From assembly GCF_040438925.1 (NCBI RefSeq), contig NZ_CP159258.1:2680001-2744000 (forward strand): a DNA stretch of 64,000 nucleotides, written 5' to 3'. Both the position numbers and the translations under genes were made by a program. The notes under the pieces are model-generated. The model did not search any database and was not told the DNA's origin. It was given only the letters and a program-made list of their open reading frames with translations. Source of the DNA: Pseudomonas sp. MYb327. GTDB lineage: Bacteria > Pseudomonadota > Gammaproteobacteria > Pseudomonadales > Pseudomonadaceae. Within the stretch, counting starts at the first letter, position 1, and every line of letters begins with the position of its first letter. Positions 8,776 through 17,969 of the stretch are shown here, piece after piece.

Positions 8776-10068
8776 ATGTTTTTGGCTGTTCGCTTTTCTC
8801 ATGCAGGCTGCGGCTTGCTGTTGGGCTTGACCTGCTGCGCCACCCTCCCCGCCTTCGCCGATACCGATTCGAATCTTTTGACCCGCAATACCCTGACCGG
8901 TGATTGGGGTGGTCTGCGCCATCAGATGGATCAGGACGGCATCAAATTCACCGGCGACTACAGCGGCGAAACTGCCTACAACGCCGATGGCGGCCTGCAC
9001 CGTTCGGCCCGTTACTCGCAGAACATCAAGCTCGGCGCGCAGTTCGACCTAGGCAAAATGTACGGCGTGGATAATGCCGGCAAAATTCAGCTGACCATCA
9101 ACGACCGACGCGGCAATAGCGCCTCCGAGGATCTGGTCGGCAACCGTCTGCCCATCCAGGAAAACTACGGCGGTCTCTACACTCGCCTGACTGAACTGAG
9201 TTACGAGCGCAGCCTGTTCACTCCGAAGCTCAACGTGAAGCTGGGTTACATGGCCATGGGCAACGACCTCGGTGGCCTGGACAGTGGCATTCTCTGCAAC
9301 TTCATGAACGCCGGTTTCTGCGGCCATCCGCTTAACATGTCCGGCGGTAGTGGCTGGACCAACTACCCCAACGCCCACCTGGGCGTGCGCGTGAAGTACG
9401 ATCTGTCGTCGTCCTGGCAACTGCGTGTGGCGGCCTTCAATGTCGATCCTGAGAGCAACGGCAATTCCAGCCGTGCCTGGCATCTGGGCCCGAAACAAAC
9501 GACCGGCACCGTGGTGCCGATCGAATTGGTGTACAAACACGCGGGTGAGTTTCCCGGCGAGTACAAGGCTGGCTACTACTACGACAGCTCCGACGTGAAA
9601 CGCATCGGCAGCGATAAAGACGTGTCCGGCCGCAGCGGTCATTACCTCCTGATTGATCAGGCCGTTTGGAACTCGCAAACGTCCGAGGGCCGCAGTCTGC
9701 ACGCCTTCGGCCAATACTCGGCGGCCAGCGAAGCGGCTTCACCGTTCAGCAAGTGGTACGGCACCGGCGTGGTTCTGTACAAACCGTTCGAAGGTCGCCC
9801 GCGTGACACCGTCGCTCTGGGCTATGGCCGGGCGGTGCCCAATCCACGCAGCCGGGATGTGCAGCAGGACGCCGCGCTCGCCAATGGCACAACGTTCCCG
9901 AATCTGGACAGTGCCGAACAGCTGATCGAGCTTGGCTATGGTTACCAAGCCACACCTTGGCTGACGCTGCGTCCGAATGTGCAATACATCATCGAACCGG
10001 GCGCGTTTTCCGGGCAAGACATCGACAATGCGCTAGTGCTCGGTTTGCAGGTCAAAGCTGCGCTCTGA
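8776..10068 (+). CDS. oprB: Carbohydrate-selective outer-membrane porin OprB
   Basis: OprB forms an outer-membrane beta-barrel through which glucose and other sugars diffuse. The 430-residue precursor starts with a signal peptide ending around LPAFA-DTDSN (residues 1-28). The mature N terminus has the family pattern LTGDWGGLRHQMDQDGIKFTG, followed by alternating barrel strands and a C-terminal GLQVKAAL. It sits directly behind gcd, so it probably feeds glucose to that periplasmic enzyme. A strong terminator follows. Confidence 0.93.
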   Translation: MFLAVRFSHAGCGLLLGLTCCATLPAFADTDSNLLTRNTLTGDWGGLRHQMDQDGIKFTGDYSGETAYNADGGLHRSARYSQNIKLGAQFDLGKMYGVDNAGKIQLTINDRRGNSASEDLVGNRLPIQENYGGLYTRLTELSYERSLFTPKLNVKLGYMAMGNDLGGLDSGILCNFMNAGFCGHPLNMSGGSGWTNYPNAHLGVRVKYDLSSSWQLRVAAFNVDPESNGNSSRAWHLGPKQTTGTVVPIELVYKHAGEFPGEYKAGYYYDSSDVKRIGSDKDVSGRSGHYLLIDQAVWNSQTSEGRSLHAFGQYSAASEAASPFSKWYGTGVVLYKPFEGRPRDTVALGYGRAVPNPRSRDVQQDAALANGTTFPNLDSAEQLIELGYGYQATPWLTLRPNVQYIIEPGAFSGQDIDNALVLGLQVKAAL

Positions 10069-10100
10069 ACTCTCGATTGAGGAAGCTTCAAAGAAACAGG

Positions 10101-10126
10101 AAAACCGGCGCAAGACCGGTTTTTTT
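10101..10126 (+). terminator. Rho-independent terminator after oprB
   Basis: AAAACCGG pairs with CCGGTTTT around CGCAAGA, followed by a T-rich tail. It lies 33 bp after the oprB stop and has a classic form. Confidence 0.85.
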
Positions 10127-10263
10127 GTTGTTCGTGGGCTGAACGAAGTCATCAACATGACAATAGCGCTCGATACTCTTAAACATCGTCGAAACGAGTC
10201 GGTTAATCGAACCCCGCCCGACGCGACAGGTCTGCTTCTGTATAACTTCTCGGAACTGATCCA

Positions 10264-11079
10264 ATGTCCGCTCAAAACACCCTAGTCACACTCGCTCGGG
10301 GCGGATATGCCGCTCGGGGCGTTCTGTATCTGATCATAGGTATCTTCGCTCTGCTGGCGGCTCAAGACTCGACAAAACCCAAGGACAGTCACAAAAGTCT
10401 GGAGGCGTTGTTAAGCCAGCCTTTTGGTTATGTATTGGTAGGGCTAGTGGTGGCCGGTCTGATCGCCTTCGCTGGGTGGCGAATATTGCAAGCCATTCGC
10501 GATGTCGATCATCACGGTACGAAACTCAAGGGGTTGGTGATTCGCGCAGGTTTATTGGCGGGAGGTTTGGTTAACGGAGCACTTGCGTTTTTTGCATTGG
10601 GCCTTCTCATCACCGGCGTTAGGAGTTCAAGCAGTTCCGGAGGTCAGGAGACAAAGGATTTACTGGCACATCTTTTATCTTGGGATCACTCAAATGTATT
10701 GGTCTACCTCGTAGCGCTCGTCCCGCTCGGCGTAGGTCTTGCTCACATCATCAAGGGATGGAAGGCATCGTTCGAGAAATACTTTGAGGCTGACGAAGAT
10801 GTGATGCGTTACATACGCCCGGTCTCTCGATTTGGACTCATAGCCCGAGGCGTGGTGTTTATCGAGATAGCCCTACTCCTGGCGATCAGCGGCTCCCGTT
10901 ATCAAGCTACGGATCCACCTGGCATGAAAGAAGCCCTTGATGCACTCCAGAACCTGCCAGGCGGAGCCTTGATCCTAATGGTAATGGCTCTTGGGTTGAT
11001 CGCCTTTTCGGTCTACAGCTTTGCCGAAGCCGCCTGGCGCAAAATAAACATGGATGTGGTTGGCGTATCGAAATTTTAG
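10264..11079 (+). CDS. DUF1206 integral membrane protein
   Basis: The 271-residue protein has about six membrane segments in three repeated pairs. Each repeat opens with an arginine-glycine motif: ARGGYAARGVLYL near residue 10, IRAGLLAGGLVNG near 95 and FGLIARGVVF near 190. This threefold pattern is characteristic of DUF1206. No catalytic residues are evident, and the function of the family is not established. It is a single gene with no operon partner on its strand. Confidence 0.85.
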   Translation: MSAQNTLVTLARGGYAARGVLYLIIGIFALLAAQDSTKPKDSHKSLEALLSQPFGYVLVGLVVAGLIAFAGWRILQAIRDVDHHGTKLKGLVIRAGLLAGGLVNGALAFFALGLLITGVRSSSSSGGQETKDLLAHLLSWDHSNVLVYLVALVPLGVGLAHIIKGWKASFEKYFEADEDVMRYIRPVSRFGLIARGVVFIEIALLLAISGSRYQATDPPGMKEALDALQNLPGGALILMVMALGLIAFSVYSFAEAAWRKINMDVVGVSKF

Positions 11080-11142
11080 TGTTGCACAAGGCAGAACGAC
11101 CTCCGAGGAAGAGGAATATCGATCGGATGTATCTACGAACGT

Positions 11143-11361
11143 ATGTCTGCCAGCGCTCCGCTGGACGTGAATCTAACGATGCTTGAGATACGCCACCTTC
11201 GCTATGAGGCGCGTATCGACAAAACCTTCGTAGGTGTGCGCTTCCATAACCTCAGCGGTCAGATGCAACGGAAAATCCAAAGCTTCGTGAACCAGCTTCA
11301 ACGTGAAGCGCGTCGAGCGCAATGGATGAGGACTGACGGAATGGAAGTGCTAAATAGATAG
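11143..11361 (+). pseudogene. C-terminal remnant of a PilZ/YcgR-like flagellar brake protein
   Basis: The 72-residue frame has [11 protein letters not shown] and [20 protein letters not shown], which resemble the last strands and helix of the PilZ domain in pseudomonad YcgR-type c-di-GMP receptors. The N-terminal YcgR domain and the RxxxR / DxSxxG c-di-GMP-binding motifs are absent, and no good ribosome-binding site precedes the ATG. I read it as a decayed or transposed fragment. It could be a small free-standing protein. Confidence 0.45.
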
Positions 11362-11369
11362 CCCTGCCA

Positions 11370-12293
11370 TTAGTCCCGTCCCGACATTCGATCAGGCGCA
11401 GACCGCAACCCCGACTGCATGACTGGAGCAGCCTCAACCGCTTCGACAAAGTTGCCCTCTGTGATAGTTATCTTCGTTCGCTGACTGCGAGAATCATAAG
11501 CCTGTCGACGTTCAATCCAGCGACGCAGTGCCAACAGCAGGGCACTGACAAACCCGTACATCACCGTGACAATAAACGCCGATTGCAACAGCGACTGCGG
11601 CGCGAAGCTCGATATCTGCTGTGAACGACGCAACAATTCTTCGTACGGAATGATGTACCCCAGGGACGTGTCCTGGACGATCGCCAGAACGGCACTGACC
11701 AATGTTGGCAACATCAGCTTCAGCGCCTGTGGCAATACCACCCACATCATCGCTTGATGATCGCGCATGCCTATTGAAAGCGCGGCCTCCTTCTGCCCGC
11801 GCCCCAGCGAAAGAATGCCCGCACGTACAACCTCCGCGGTCATCGCGCTGTGATGCAGCACCATGCCGAAAATCAGGTAGCCCAAGGCCGACCAGTGCAA
11901 CCCGAGCGAAGGCAGCAGGATGACCGTAAACAGAATCAGCAACAGCAGCGGTACCGCACGGAAACAGCCGATGTAGCCCGCAGCCAGCGTGCGCACCCAA
12001 AATCTGTTCGACAACCGCGCCAGCGCCAGAGGTACGGCAAGGCTGAAGGCCAGTACCGTGCTGATCACCGCAGCCAGCAAGGTCGCCATCAGTCCGTCAA
12101 ACAGGAACTTCAACGTGCCCGGATGCAGGAAGATTTTCCAGCGATGGGCATCGAACTGACCACTCGCCTCCAGGCGATGCCCGACCGCGTACATAAAGCA
12201 GAACAACAGGACCACGCCAACCACAGAGATGATTCGGTTACGCCGTCTGGCAACAGGGCCCGGCGGTTCGTAGAGCAGATTGTCCGCGCTCAT
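11370..12293 (-). CDS. Polar amino-acid ABC transporter permease (second subunit)
   Basis: The 307-residue inner-membrane permease is of the His/Glu/Gln/Asp class (PAAT). The EAA loop reads AAVLSIG-type as EAALSIGMRDHQAMMWVVLPQALKLMLP. It overlaps the upstream permease gene by four bases (ATGA arrangement), so both are translated together. It is somewhat longer than typical (about 220-250) because of a charged N-terminal lead and a C-terminal tail after the last segment. It is the last gene of the ATPase / binding protein / permease / permease set. Confidence 0.88.
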   Translation of the reverse strand: MSADNLLYEPPGPVARRRNRIISVVGVVLLFCFMYAVGHRLEASGQFDAHRWKIFLHPGTLKFLFDGLMATLLAAVISTVLAFSLAVPLALARLSNRFWVRTLAAGYIGCFRAVPLLLLILFTVILLPSLGLHWSALGYLIFGMVLHHSAMTAEVVRAGILSLGRGQKEAALSIGMRDHQAMMWVVLPQALKLMLPTLVSAVLAIVQDTSLGYIIPYEELLRRSQQISSFAPQSLLQSAFIVTVMYGFVSALLLALRRWIERRQAYDSRSQRTKITITEGNFVEAVEAAPVMQSGLRSAPDRMSGRD

Positions 12294-12931
12294 CGCAGCA
12301 CCGCCATTTTTTGCTCAAGGACGCGGAAGAACAGGCCCGCGGGAAGGGTCAACAGGAAATAGGCCGCCATTGCACCGAGGAACGTCGGCACGGCCAGGGC
12401 GGTGTCGAAGTTGATTTTTTGCGCGGTGTAGGTGATGTCGGCGACACCGATCGCAGCACCGATAGCGGACGCTTTGATCTGGATGATGAACAAATTGCCC
12501 AGCGGGGCGATCACCGACTGCACCGCTTGCGGCAAAACCACTTCGCCCAGTATCTGGTCGAACCGCATGCCGATACTGCGGGCCGCTTCGATCTGCCCAA
12601 TGGGCACGGTGTTGATGCCCGACCGCACCACCTCGCAGATCCACGCCGCGCTATACAGCCCCAGGACCAGCACCGTTGAAGTGAACAGCGAGTACATGAA
12701 GCCCAGCTTCGGCAGGCCAAACGTGAACAGCAGCAACAACGCCAGAAGCGGCATCATCCTCATGAGTTCTACGTAACTGCTGGCAAACCAGCGAAAGGGT
12801 GGCCATGGGCTCACCCTCATGATCGCCAGAAGCAGTCCGAGAACGATCGCAATGGCAAAGGACAGCAGGGTCAACTGTACGCTGACCGCAATGCCCCCCA
12901 GAAAGCGTTCGATATAAGACATCAGGCTCAC
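12290..12931 (-). CDS. Polar amino-acid ABC transporter permease (first subunit)
   Basis: The 213-residue permease has about five membrane segments and the EAA motif IEAARSIGMRFDQILGEVVLPQAVQSVI that docks onto the ATPase. It starts 13 bp after the binding-protein gene and overlaps the next permease by four bases. The two permeases probably form the heterodimeric channel of this importer. Confidence 0.9.
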   Translation of the reverse strand: MSLMSYIERFLGGIAVSVQLTLLSFAIAIVLGLLLAIMRVSPWPPFRWFASSYVELMRMMPLLALLLLFTFGLPKLGFMYSLFTSTVLVLGLYSAAWICEVVRSGINTVPIGQIEAARSIGMRFDQILGEVVLPQAVQSVIAPLGNLFIIQIKASAIGAAIGVADITYTAQKINFDTALAVPTFLGAMAAYFLLTLPAGLFFRVLEQKMAVLR

Positions 12932-12944
12932 CTCTGCCTTTTCT

Positions 12945-13787
12945 TTACTGTTCGATCACTGGCACCTGAGGCGCACCGAGTCCCTCTTGCAGATCCTTGC
13001 CGTACATTTCCTTCCACTGACCATTCTCGATAGAAGCGCTCAGTTGGCTGTTGAGCCAGTCACGCCAGGTCGTGTCCTCCTTGATGACGGCAATGCCATA
13101 AGGCTCTTCGGTGAACGGCGTGCCGACCACGCGCATTTTTCCGGGCTGACGTATGGACTCACCGACCAGCGTCGCACCGTCGTCGACGTAAGCGTCGAAG
13201 CGCTTGTCGATCAGCCCCTCAACGCAAGCCGAGGCATCGCTGAACGTCACGATCTTGGCCGTAGGTGCCAATGGCTTGAGGTTGCGCTCTACGGTGGTGC
13301 CGCTCAGAACGCAGACCGTCTTGCCGTCCAGGTCGGCGGTCTTTTTGATCGAATCGTCATCCGCGCGGACCAGAGAATCCTGGCCGGCGAGGTAGTACGG
13401 GCCCGCGAAGCCAATGACCTTTTTTCGCTCATCGGTCACGGTCATGGTCGCAATGACCATGTCGACGCGTTTGTTTTCGACCAGCGGAATGCGGTTTTCC
13501 GGTGTGGTGCTGACCCATTCGATGTTGTCTTCGGAACCGGTGAGCTTCTTCGCCAGCATTCGGGCGAGGTCAGCCTCGAAGCCTTCCACCTCCCCGGTCA
13601 TGGGATTGCGCGACGAAAACATCAGGGTATTGAGCGAGCTGCCAACGACCAGCTTGCCGCGCTTCTGGACCTTGGCCATGGTCGAATCGGCCGGAAACTG
13701 CTCAACGGTAGAGGCCGACGCGAACGAGGCGAACATGCAGGTAGCCAGGAGGGAGACACCGAGGGAAGCGATTCGATTTAAGCGCAT
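12945..13787 (-). CDS. Periplasmic amino-acid-binding protein of the ABC importer
   Basis: This 280-residue family-3 solute-binding protein has a Sec signal peptide (residues 1-26, ending FASFASAST). The mature protein shows the usual pattern: KRGKLVVGSSL, GEVEGFEADLARMLAKKL, the ligand-contact stretch ENRIPLVENKRVDMVIATMTVTDERKK with the conserved Arg, and FDAYVDDG. The linked asparaginase-II gene suggests Asn/Asp or Gln/Glu as ligand, which is inference only. Confidence 0.9.
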   Translation of the reverse strand: MRLNRIASLGVSLLATCMFASFASASTVEQFPADSTMAKVQKRGKLVVGSSLNTLMFSSRNPMTGEVEGFEADLARMLAKKLTGSEDNIEWVSTTPENRIPLVENKRVDMVIATMTVTDERKKVIGFAGPYYLAGQDSLVRADDDSIKKTADLDGKTVCVLSGTTVERNLKPLAPTAKIVTFSDASACVEGLIDKRFDAYVDDGATLVGESIRQPGKMRVVGTPFTEEPYGIAVIKEDTTWRDWLNSQLSASIENGQWKEMYGKDLQEGLGAPQVPVIEQ

Positions 13788-13825
13788 GGTTGTTTTCTCT
13801 TGTTCTTGTGATGTTGTTGAATGAA

Positions 13826-14590
13826 TCAGTGTGCAAGGACTTTGGACAGAAACTCGCGGGCGCGCTCCGAGCGTGGGGCGCTGAAAAATGTCTCGGGCGG
13901 AGCGCTTTCGACGATCCGACCGGCGTCCATGAAAATGATGCGATCGGCGGCGGAGCGGGCGAAGCCCATTTCATGGGTGACGACCACCATGGTCATCCCG
14001 GTGCGCGCCAGATCGACCATGACCTTGAGCACCTCGTTGACCATTTCCGGATCCAGCGCCGAGGTCGGTTCGTCGAACAGCATCACGCTGGGTTTCATCG
14101 CCAGTGACCGGGCCAGCGCCACTCGCTGTTGCTGGCCACCCGACAATTCAGCGGGATACGACTTGCCCTTGTGTGCCAGACCAACCTGGTCCAGCAGTTG
14201 CAAGGCCCATGCGTCTGCATCCGCGCCGCGCATGCCGAGGACTTTTCGCGGGCCCATCGCAACGTTTTGCAACGCGGTGCGATGGGAAAACAGGTTGAAG
14301 CTCTGGAAGACCATTCCGACCTTTGCGCGAATCTTGGCCAGTGCCCCACCCTCTTCCGGCAGGCGCTCGCCGTGCAGAAAAATATCGCCACTGGTGACGG
14401 TTTCCAGGCGGTTGATGCAACGGCACAGAGTCGATTTCCCAGAGCCGGACGGGCCGATGATCACCACCACTTCACCAGGCTGTACCTCCAGGTCAACATC
14501 AAACAGCACTTGCTGACTGCCGAAAAATTTGTTGACGGCGCGCAATGAAATGGCCGGCGTTTGTTGAGTTAGCGATTGGGCCGATTGCAT
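13826..14590 (-). CDS. ATP-binding subunit of the polar amino-acid ABC importer
   Basis: The 254-residue ATPase is complete: Walker [10 protein letters not shown] near residue 45, Q-loop FQSFNLF, signature [15 protein letters not shown] near 148, Walker [15 protein letters not shown] and the switch histidine in [10 protein letters not shown]. It is of the GlnQ/ArtP class. It is the first intact gene of the transporter set and lies 51 bp after the end of the broken asparaginase gene on the same strand. Confidence 0.93.
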   Translation of the reverse strand: MQSAQSLTQQTPAISLRAVNKFFGSQQVLFDVDLEVQPGEVVVIIGPSGSGKSTLCRCINRLETVTSGDIFLHGERLPEEGGALAKIRAKVGMVFQSFNLFSHRTALQNVAMGPRKVLGMRGADADAWALQLLDQVGLAHKGKSYPAELSGGQQQRVALARSLAMKPSVMLFDEPTSALDPEMVNEVLKVMVDLARTGMTMVVVTHEMGFARSAADRIIFMDAGRIVESAPPETFFSAPRSERAREFLSKVLAH

Positions 14591-14641
14591 GGTTTCTGGT
14601 CTGCCTCAAAGATCTGACACGTGCCCGGCAGGCACCCCGAA

Positions 14642-15663
14642 CTAGACGAACTTCAATTGCACCGTGGCTTTCAATTGGCCGGCGCGCGAACCGTTGTAAC
14701 TTCTCAACACTGGATCGGCCCACGGTGCCAGTAGCGGACTGTTGCTGTCCTGATCCAGCACACCCAGTTGTTTGAGCACGGCGATGGTCACCGCGAACAC
14801 GCTGGCGAAATCGCCGTCACTGACCTTGACCGCCACGCCCAAGCCACGACTGCGGATACCGACCGTCTGCACGCCATCGGCACCGGTTTTCGCGACCCAG
14901 TCGCCATTCGAAGACAGCGTAATGCCCAGGTCGGCGCGACCGGTCCCCGAGACCATTTCCGGATGGCTGCGCATGGCATCGAACAGCCGCCGCAATACGG
15001 GATCGAGGCTGGCGTCGCCCCCCCCTCGGCACTGGCCAATCGCGCCCACAACAGGGCCAGGCGCGACAACGGCATGCCAAGGTTTGGTGCGTTGCAGCCG
15101 TCGATTCCGGTCCAGAGCTGATTCTCCGCAACCCCTGTCAACGCCGCGACTACCCGCTGGATGTCGCGCTGCAAGCCATGTTCGGGAGACAGATAGGTTT
15201 CGCTGGGCAAACCATGCAGGCGGCAATACGCGAGGAAACCACTGTGCTTGCCGGAACAGTTGTGGTGGCGCTGATCGTAGCGAAAACCCTGGGGCGGCAG
15301 ATTGTCCGCCGTGTAGAAATCGGGCAGATGGCAACCACACCCCAAGTCAGTGGACGCACGCTGGATTTTCGAGAGCATGCCACTCACAGCATTCACGTGT
15401 GCGGTTTCGCCCGAGTGACTGGCGCACATTATGGCCACTTGTTCATCGGAGAAGCCGAAGTGCTCGACCCCGCCATCCCGGACGAACGGAATGGCCTGGA
15501 ATGGCTTGAGCGTGGAGCGGGAAAACATCATCGAACCGGGGTCGCCGGCATAGGCCAGCAAACTTCCTTCATTATCAACGACAGCCACCGAACCCCAGTG
15601 GATGCGCTCCACATGTTCGTTTCGGGTGGCAATGGCCAATGGAATGTGTGCGGGAAAATCCAT
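14642..15663 (-). pseudogene. L-asparaginase II family gene, frameshifted in a G8 run
   Basis: The N-terminal two thirds lie in one frame (15663 down to about 15025: SGETAHVNAVSGML, NCSGKHSGFLAYCR, GIDGCNAPN, all typical of the bacterial/plant-type asparaginase II family). The last third lies in another frame (about 15020 down to 14642: DAMRSHPEMVSGTGRADLG and the C-terminal VLRSYNGSRAG). The switch falls on an 8-base C run (15018-15025 on the plus strand); 6 or 9 bases would restore the frame. It is either a real mutation, a phase-variable tract or a sequencing error. If intact it would hydrolyse asparagine and partner the downstream ABC importer. The LysR gene is divergent. Confidence 0.85.
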
Positions 15664-15843
15664 GGTGATCTCGATACTCCAAAGTTCGCTACAGGGTCTA
15701 AGTCCCTATCGCAAATACGTGGTCGGTTGGATGAACGACGTGCGCACTTCGATCAAAAATGAGTCTATATTCAGTCAAATACTGATGGAATATCGCGAAA
15801 CAGAATTCGGTTTTGCATTGAGCGCAAAGGCAGTCCTTTCAAG

Positions 15844-16800
15844 ATGACGTCTGAAACGATACGAATCGATCACCTAGGGGTCATGAGAGCACTGGTTAAA
15901 GTGGTCGAATTGGGCACCTTTTCCGCAGCGGCGCGGGAGATGCACGTCTCCCCTTCAACCCTGACCCGCATGATCACGACGCTGGAAAAATCCCTGGGCA
16001 CGACCCTGCTGCACCGCACCACGCACATCGTCGCCCTCACGGAAGCGGGCCAGATCTATCATGCGCGGGCGTTGTCGATGATCGCGGATCTGGACGACAC
16101 CTTGCGTGTCGTCAGCGACCTCAACCTGGCGCCCAGCGGCCCCTTGAAACTCGTATCGCCAGTGGCATTCGGCAGACGGTTCCTCGCACCGCTGATCGCG
16201 CCATTCCTGCAGATGTATCCGGGTATCCAAATGGATCTGCGGTTGACCGACAACCACAATGACATGATCGTAGGCGGCTTTGATCTCGATATTCACGAGG
16301 GCGAAAATCATCTCGCGAACTTGATCGCCTACCCAATCTGCCGCAACGATTCCTTGCTGTGTGCCACTCCCGACTATCTAACGCGCAACGGCACTCCATC
16401 CACTCCCGCCGAACTCAGCGCACACAATTGCCTGATTTATCTGCACCCCGACAGCGATCCTCATTGGTACTTCACAAAGGATGACGTAAAGCACTCGATA
16501 TTCCCCAAGGGCAATTTGCAATCGGACAACTCGGAGCTGCTGCTTGAAGCCGTCTGTGGCGGCCTGGGTATTGCAGAATTTGAAATCTGGCTGGTGCGTG
16601 ACCTGCTCTTGAGCGGTGAATTGCAAATCGTGTTACCTGAATATCGGTTTGTTAATACACTGACCGGGGATCAAATCTATATGGCTTATCTACCCAATCG
16701 ACGTTACTCGACGAAAGTCAGGGTGCTACGCGATTTTCTTGAAGACCGACTCAAGGGCATAAGCGAACTGCCTCCTGAGCTTTTCAAGTGTCGGTCATGA
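15844..16800 (+). CDS. LysR-family regulator, probable controller of the asparaginase/ABC set
   Basis: The 318-residue protein has an N-terminal winged helix (MRALVKVVELGTFSAAAREMHVSPSTLTRMITTLEK) and a substrate-binding domain from about residue 95. LysR proteins typically bind the gap to their divergent targets; here that gap is 15664-15843 and the target is the asparaginase gene and probably the transporter. The carrier's amino acid or its product is the likely co-inducer. The next gene on the strand starts 22 bp after its stop. Confidence 0.9.
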   Translation: MTSETIRIDHLGVMRALVKVVELGTFSAAAREMHVSPSTLTRMITTLEKSLGTTLLHRTTHIVALTEAGQIYHARALSMIADLDDTLRVVSDLNLAPSGPLKLVSPVAFGRRFLAPLIAPFLQMYPGIQMDLRLTDNHNDMIVGGFDLDIHEGENHLANLIAYPICRNDSLLCATPDYLTRNGTPSTPAELSAHNCLIYLHPDSDPHWYFTKDDVKHSIFPKGNLQSDNSELLLEAVCGGLGIAEFEIWLVRDLLLSGELQIVLPEYRFVNTLTGDQIYMAYLPNRRYSTKVRVLRDFLEDRLKGISELPPELFKCRS

Positions 16801-16822
16801 GCTATTGGTTGGAGGAGTTGCA

Positions 16823-17377
16823 ATGACCACAATCGATGTGAAATCCCGATTCGAAGCAAAGCTTCTCCGTCCGGCAACGCCTGGTAATGATACGTCGTGG
16901 GCCTTCCTGGTACTGCCAGGAGACGCGAGTGAACAGCTTCCGAGGCGAGGAAGGACGACAGTTGAAGGCACAATCAATGGGCACCACTTCCAGGCAACCC
17001 TTGAGCCGGATGGACAACTGAGCCATTGGCTGCAGGTCAGCAAAGAGTTACTCGAAGCCGCAGGCGCGGCTGTTGGGGACATCGTTACGCTGGAGCTAGC
17101 CCCTGTGAAGAAGGAACCCGAGCCTGACATCCCGGCCGATTTTCAGGAGGCACTGGCAGCCACCCCTGAGGCTCGTAAAGTCTGGAACAATACGACGACC
17201 ATCGCACGAGTAGACTGGATACACTGGATTACTTCAGCCAAGCAGCTCAAGACCCGCGCAAAACGAATCGGTGATGCCTGCGATATGCTCGCCTCCGGCA
17301 AGAAGCACGTTTGCTGTTTCGACCAGTCCGGTTACTACAGCAAGGCCTTCCGTGCGCCCGAGGCGGATAATTCTTGA
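16823..17377 (+). CDS. DUF1905 / YdeI (OmdA)-type protein
   Basis: The ATG at 16823 has GGAGGAG five bases upstream and is preferred over a TTG 18 bp earlier; the product is 184 residues. The N-terminal half (about 5-95) fits the DUF1905 beta-barrel fold (FEAKLLRP, RGRTTVEGTINGHHFQATLEP, GDIVTLEL). The C-terminal half (about 110-170) fits the YdeI/OmpD-associated bacteriocin-protection family (ARKVWNNTTTIARVDWIHWITSAKQLKTRAKRI). The family's biochemical role is unclear. It could be cotranscribed with the LysR gene 22 bp upstream, though a functional link is doubtful. Confidence 0.8.
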   Translation: MTTIDVKSRFEAKLLRPATPGNDTSWAFLVLPGDASEQLPRRGRTTVEGTINGHHFQATLEPDGQLSHWLQVSKELLEAAGAAVGDIVTLELAPVKKEPEPDIPADFQEALAATPEARKVWNNTTTIARVDWIHWITSAKQLKTRAKRIGDACDMLASGKKHVCCFDQSGYYSKAFRAPEADNS

Positions 17378-17456
17378 ATGGGGCATTCGCCTCACATCGT
17401 TCGGCTCGTTCACCGGGACCAACCAAGCCGGCCCTTTTGCTTGATTGTTCGAGGCG

Positions 17457-17483
17457 TAAAAAAGCCCGCGTTGAGCGGGCATC
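17457..17483 (-). terminator. Terminator of the acidic small protein gene
   Basis: Read on the minus strand, GCCCGC-TCAAC-GCGGGC is followed by a run of T's (plus-strand AAAAAA at 17458-17463). It lies about 20 bp after the stop of the 17503-17811 gene. Confidence 0.8.
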
Positions 17484-17502
17484 GGGAATCATCCGCACTC
17501 AT

Positions 17503-17811
17503 TCAGGCACCTGATTCAGGGTCACTCGCCGGCATCCCGCGAGCTTCCTGATCGTTTTCGTCCTGATCGTTCATCTGTGGGTCGTTGTCCGGGTTATCGA
17601 CGTGGCTGTTCGTACCCGCTTTTGGATGCTCACTCGATACCGAATCAGTAGCAGCCACATCAGCCATATCTTCATCGACAGGAGTTTCATCGTCGGGCGC
17701 TAACGGAACTTCGTACTGGTTCCAGCTCGGGTCGTGGCCAGTTTCGTTGTCCGTGGTGCGTGTTTCGCGTTGCTGCGATTTATTGCCTGGTGCGTTCTCG
17801 TCAATTTCCAT
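17503..17811 (-). CDS. Small acidic, disordered protein of unknown function
   Basis: The 102-residue product is rich in Asp, Glu, Asn, Pro, Ser and Thr, has no hydrophobic core, signal peptide or membrane segment, and is predicted by composition to be unstructured. GGAGAG lies at a normal distance before its ATG, and it is flanked by terminators on both sides, which supports a real single-gene unit. I do not recognise a named family. Confidence 0.65.
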   Translation of the reverse strand: MEIDENAPGNKSQQRETRTTDNETGHDPSWNQYEVPLAPDDETPVDEDMADVAATDSVSSEHPKAGTNSHVDNPDNDPQMNDQDENDQEARGMPASDPESGA

Positions 17812-17906
17812 GGTGGCTCTCCGATTACATGCACGGGATTTCCGTGCTTAAACATGAGAAGCAATCGTGCGCTGCAAGTGCCTACCATTGGACAGACGGC
17901 GATCAC

Positions 17907-17934
17907 AAAAAACCCGGCTTGCTGGCCGGGTTTT
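17907..17934 (-). terminator. Terminator after the SDR/MFS/BKACE set
   Basis: AAAACCCGGC and GCCGGGTTTT flank a short loop, so it can act in both directions. It lies 36 bp beyond the stop of the SDR gene on the minus strand and is the natural end of that transcript. Confidence 0.8.
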
Positions 17935-17969
17935 CTCTCGTATCGCAAGGTCTGATCACACGAGATCAG

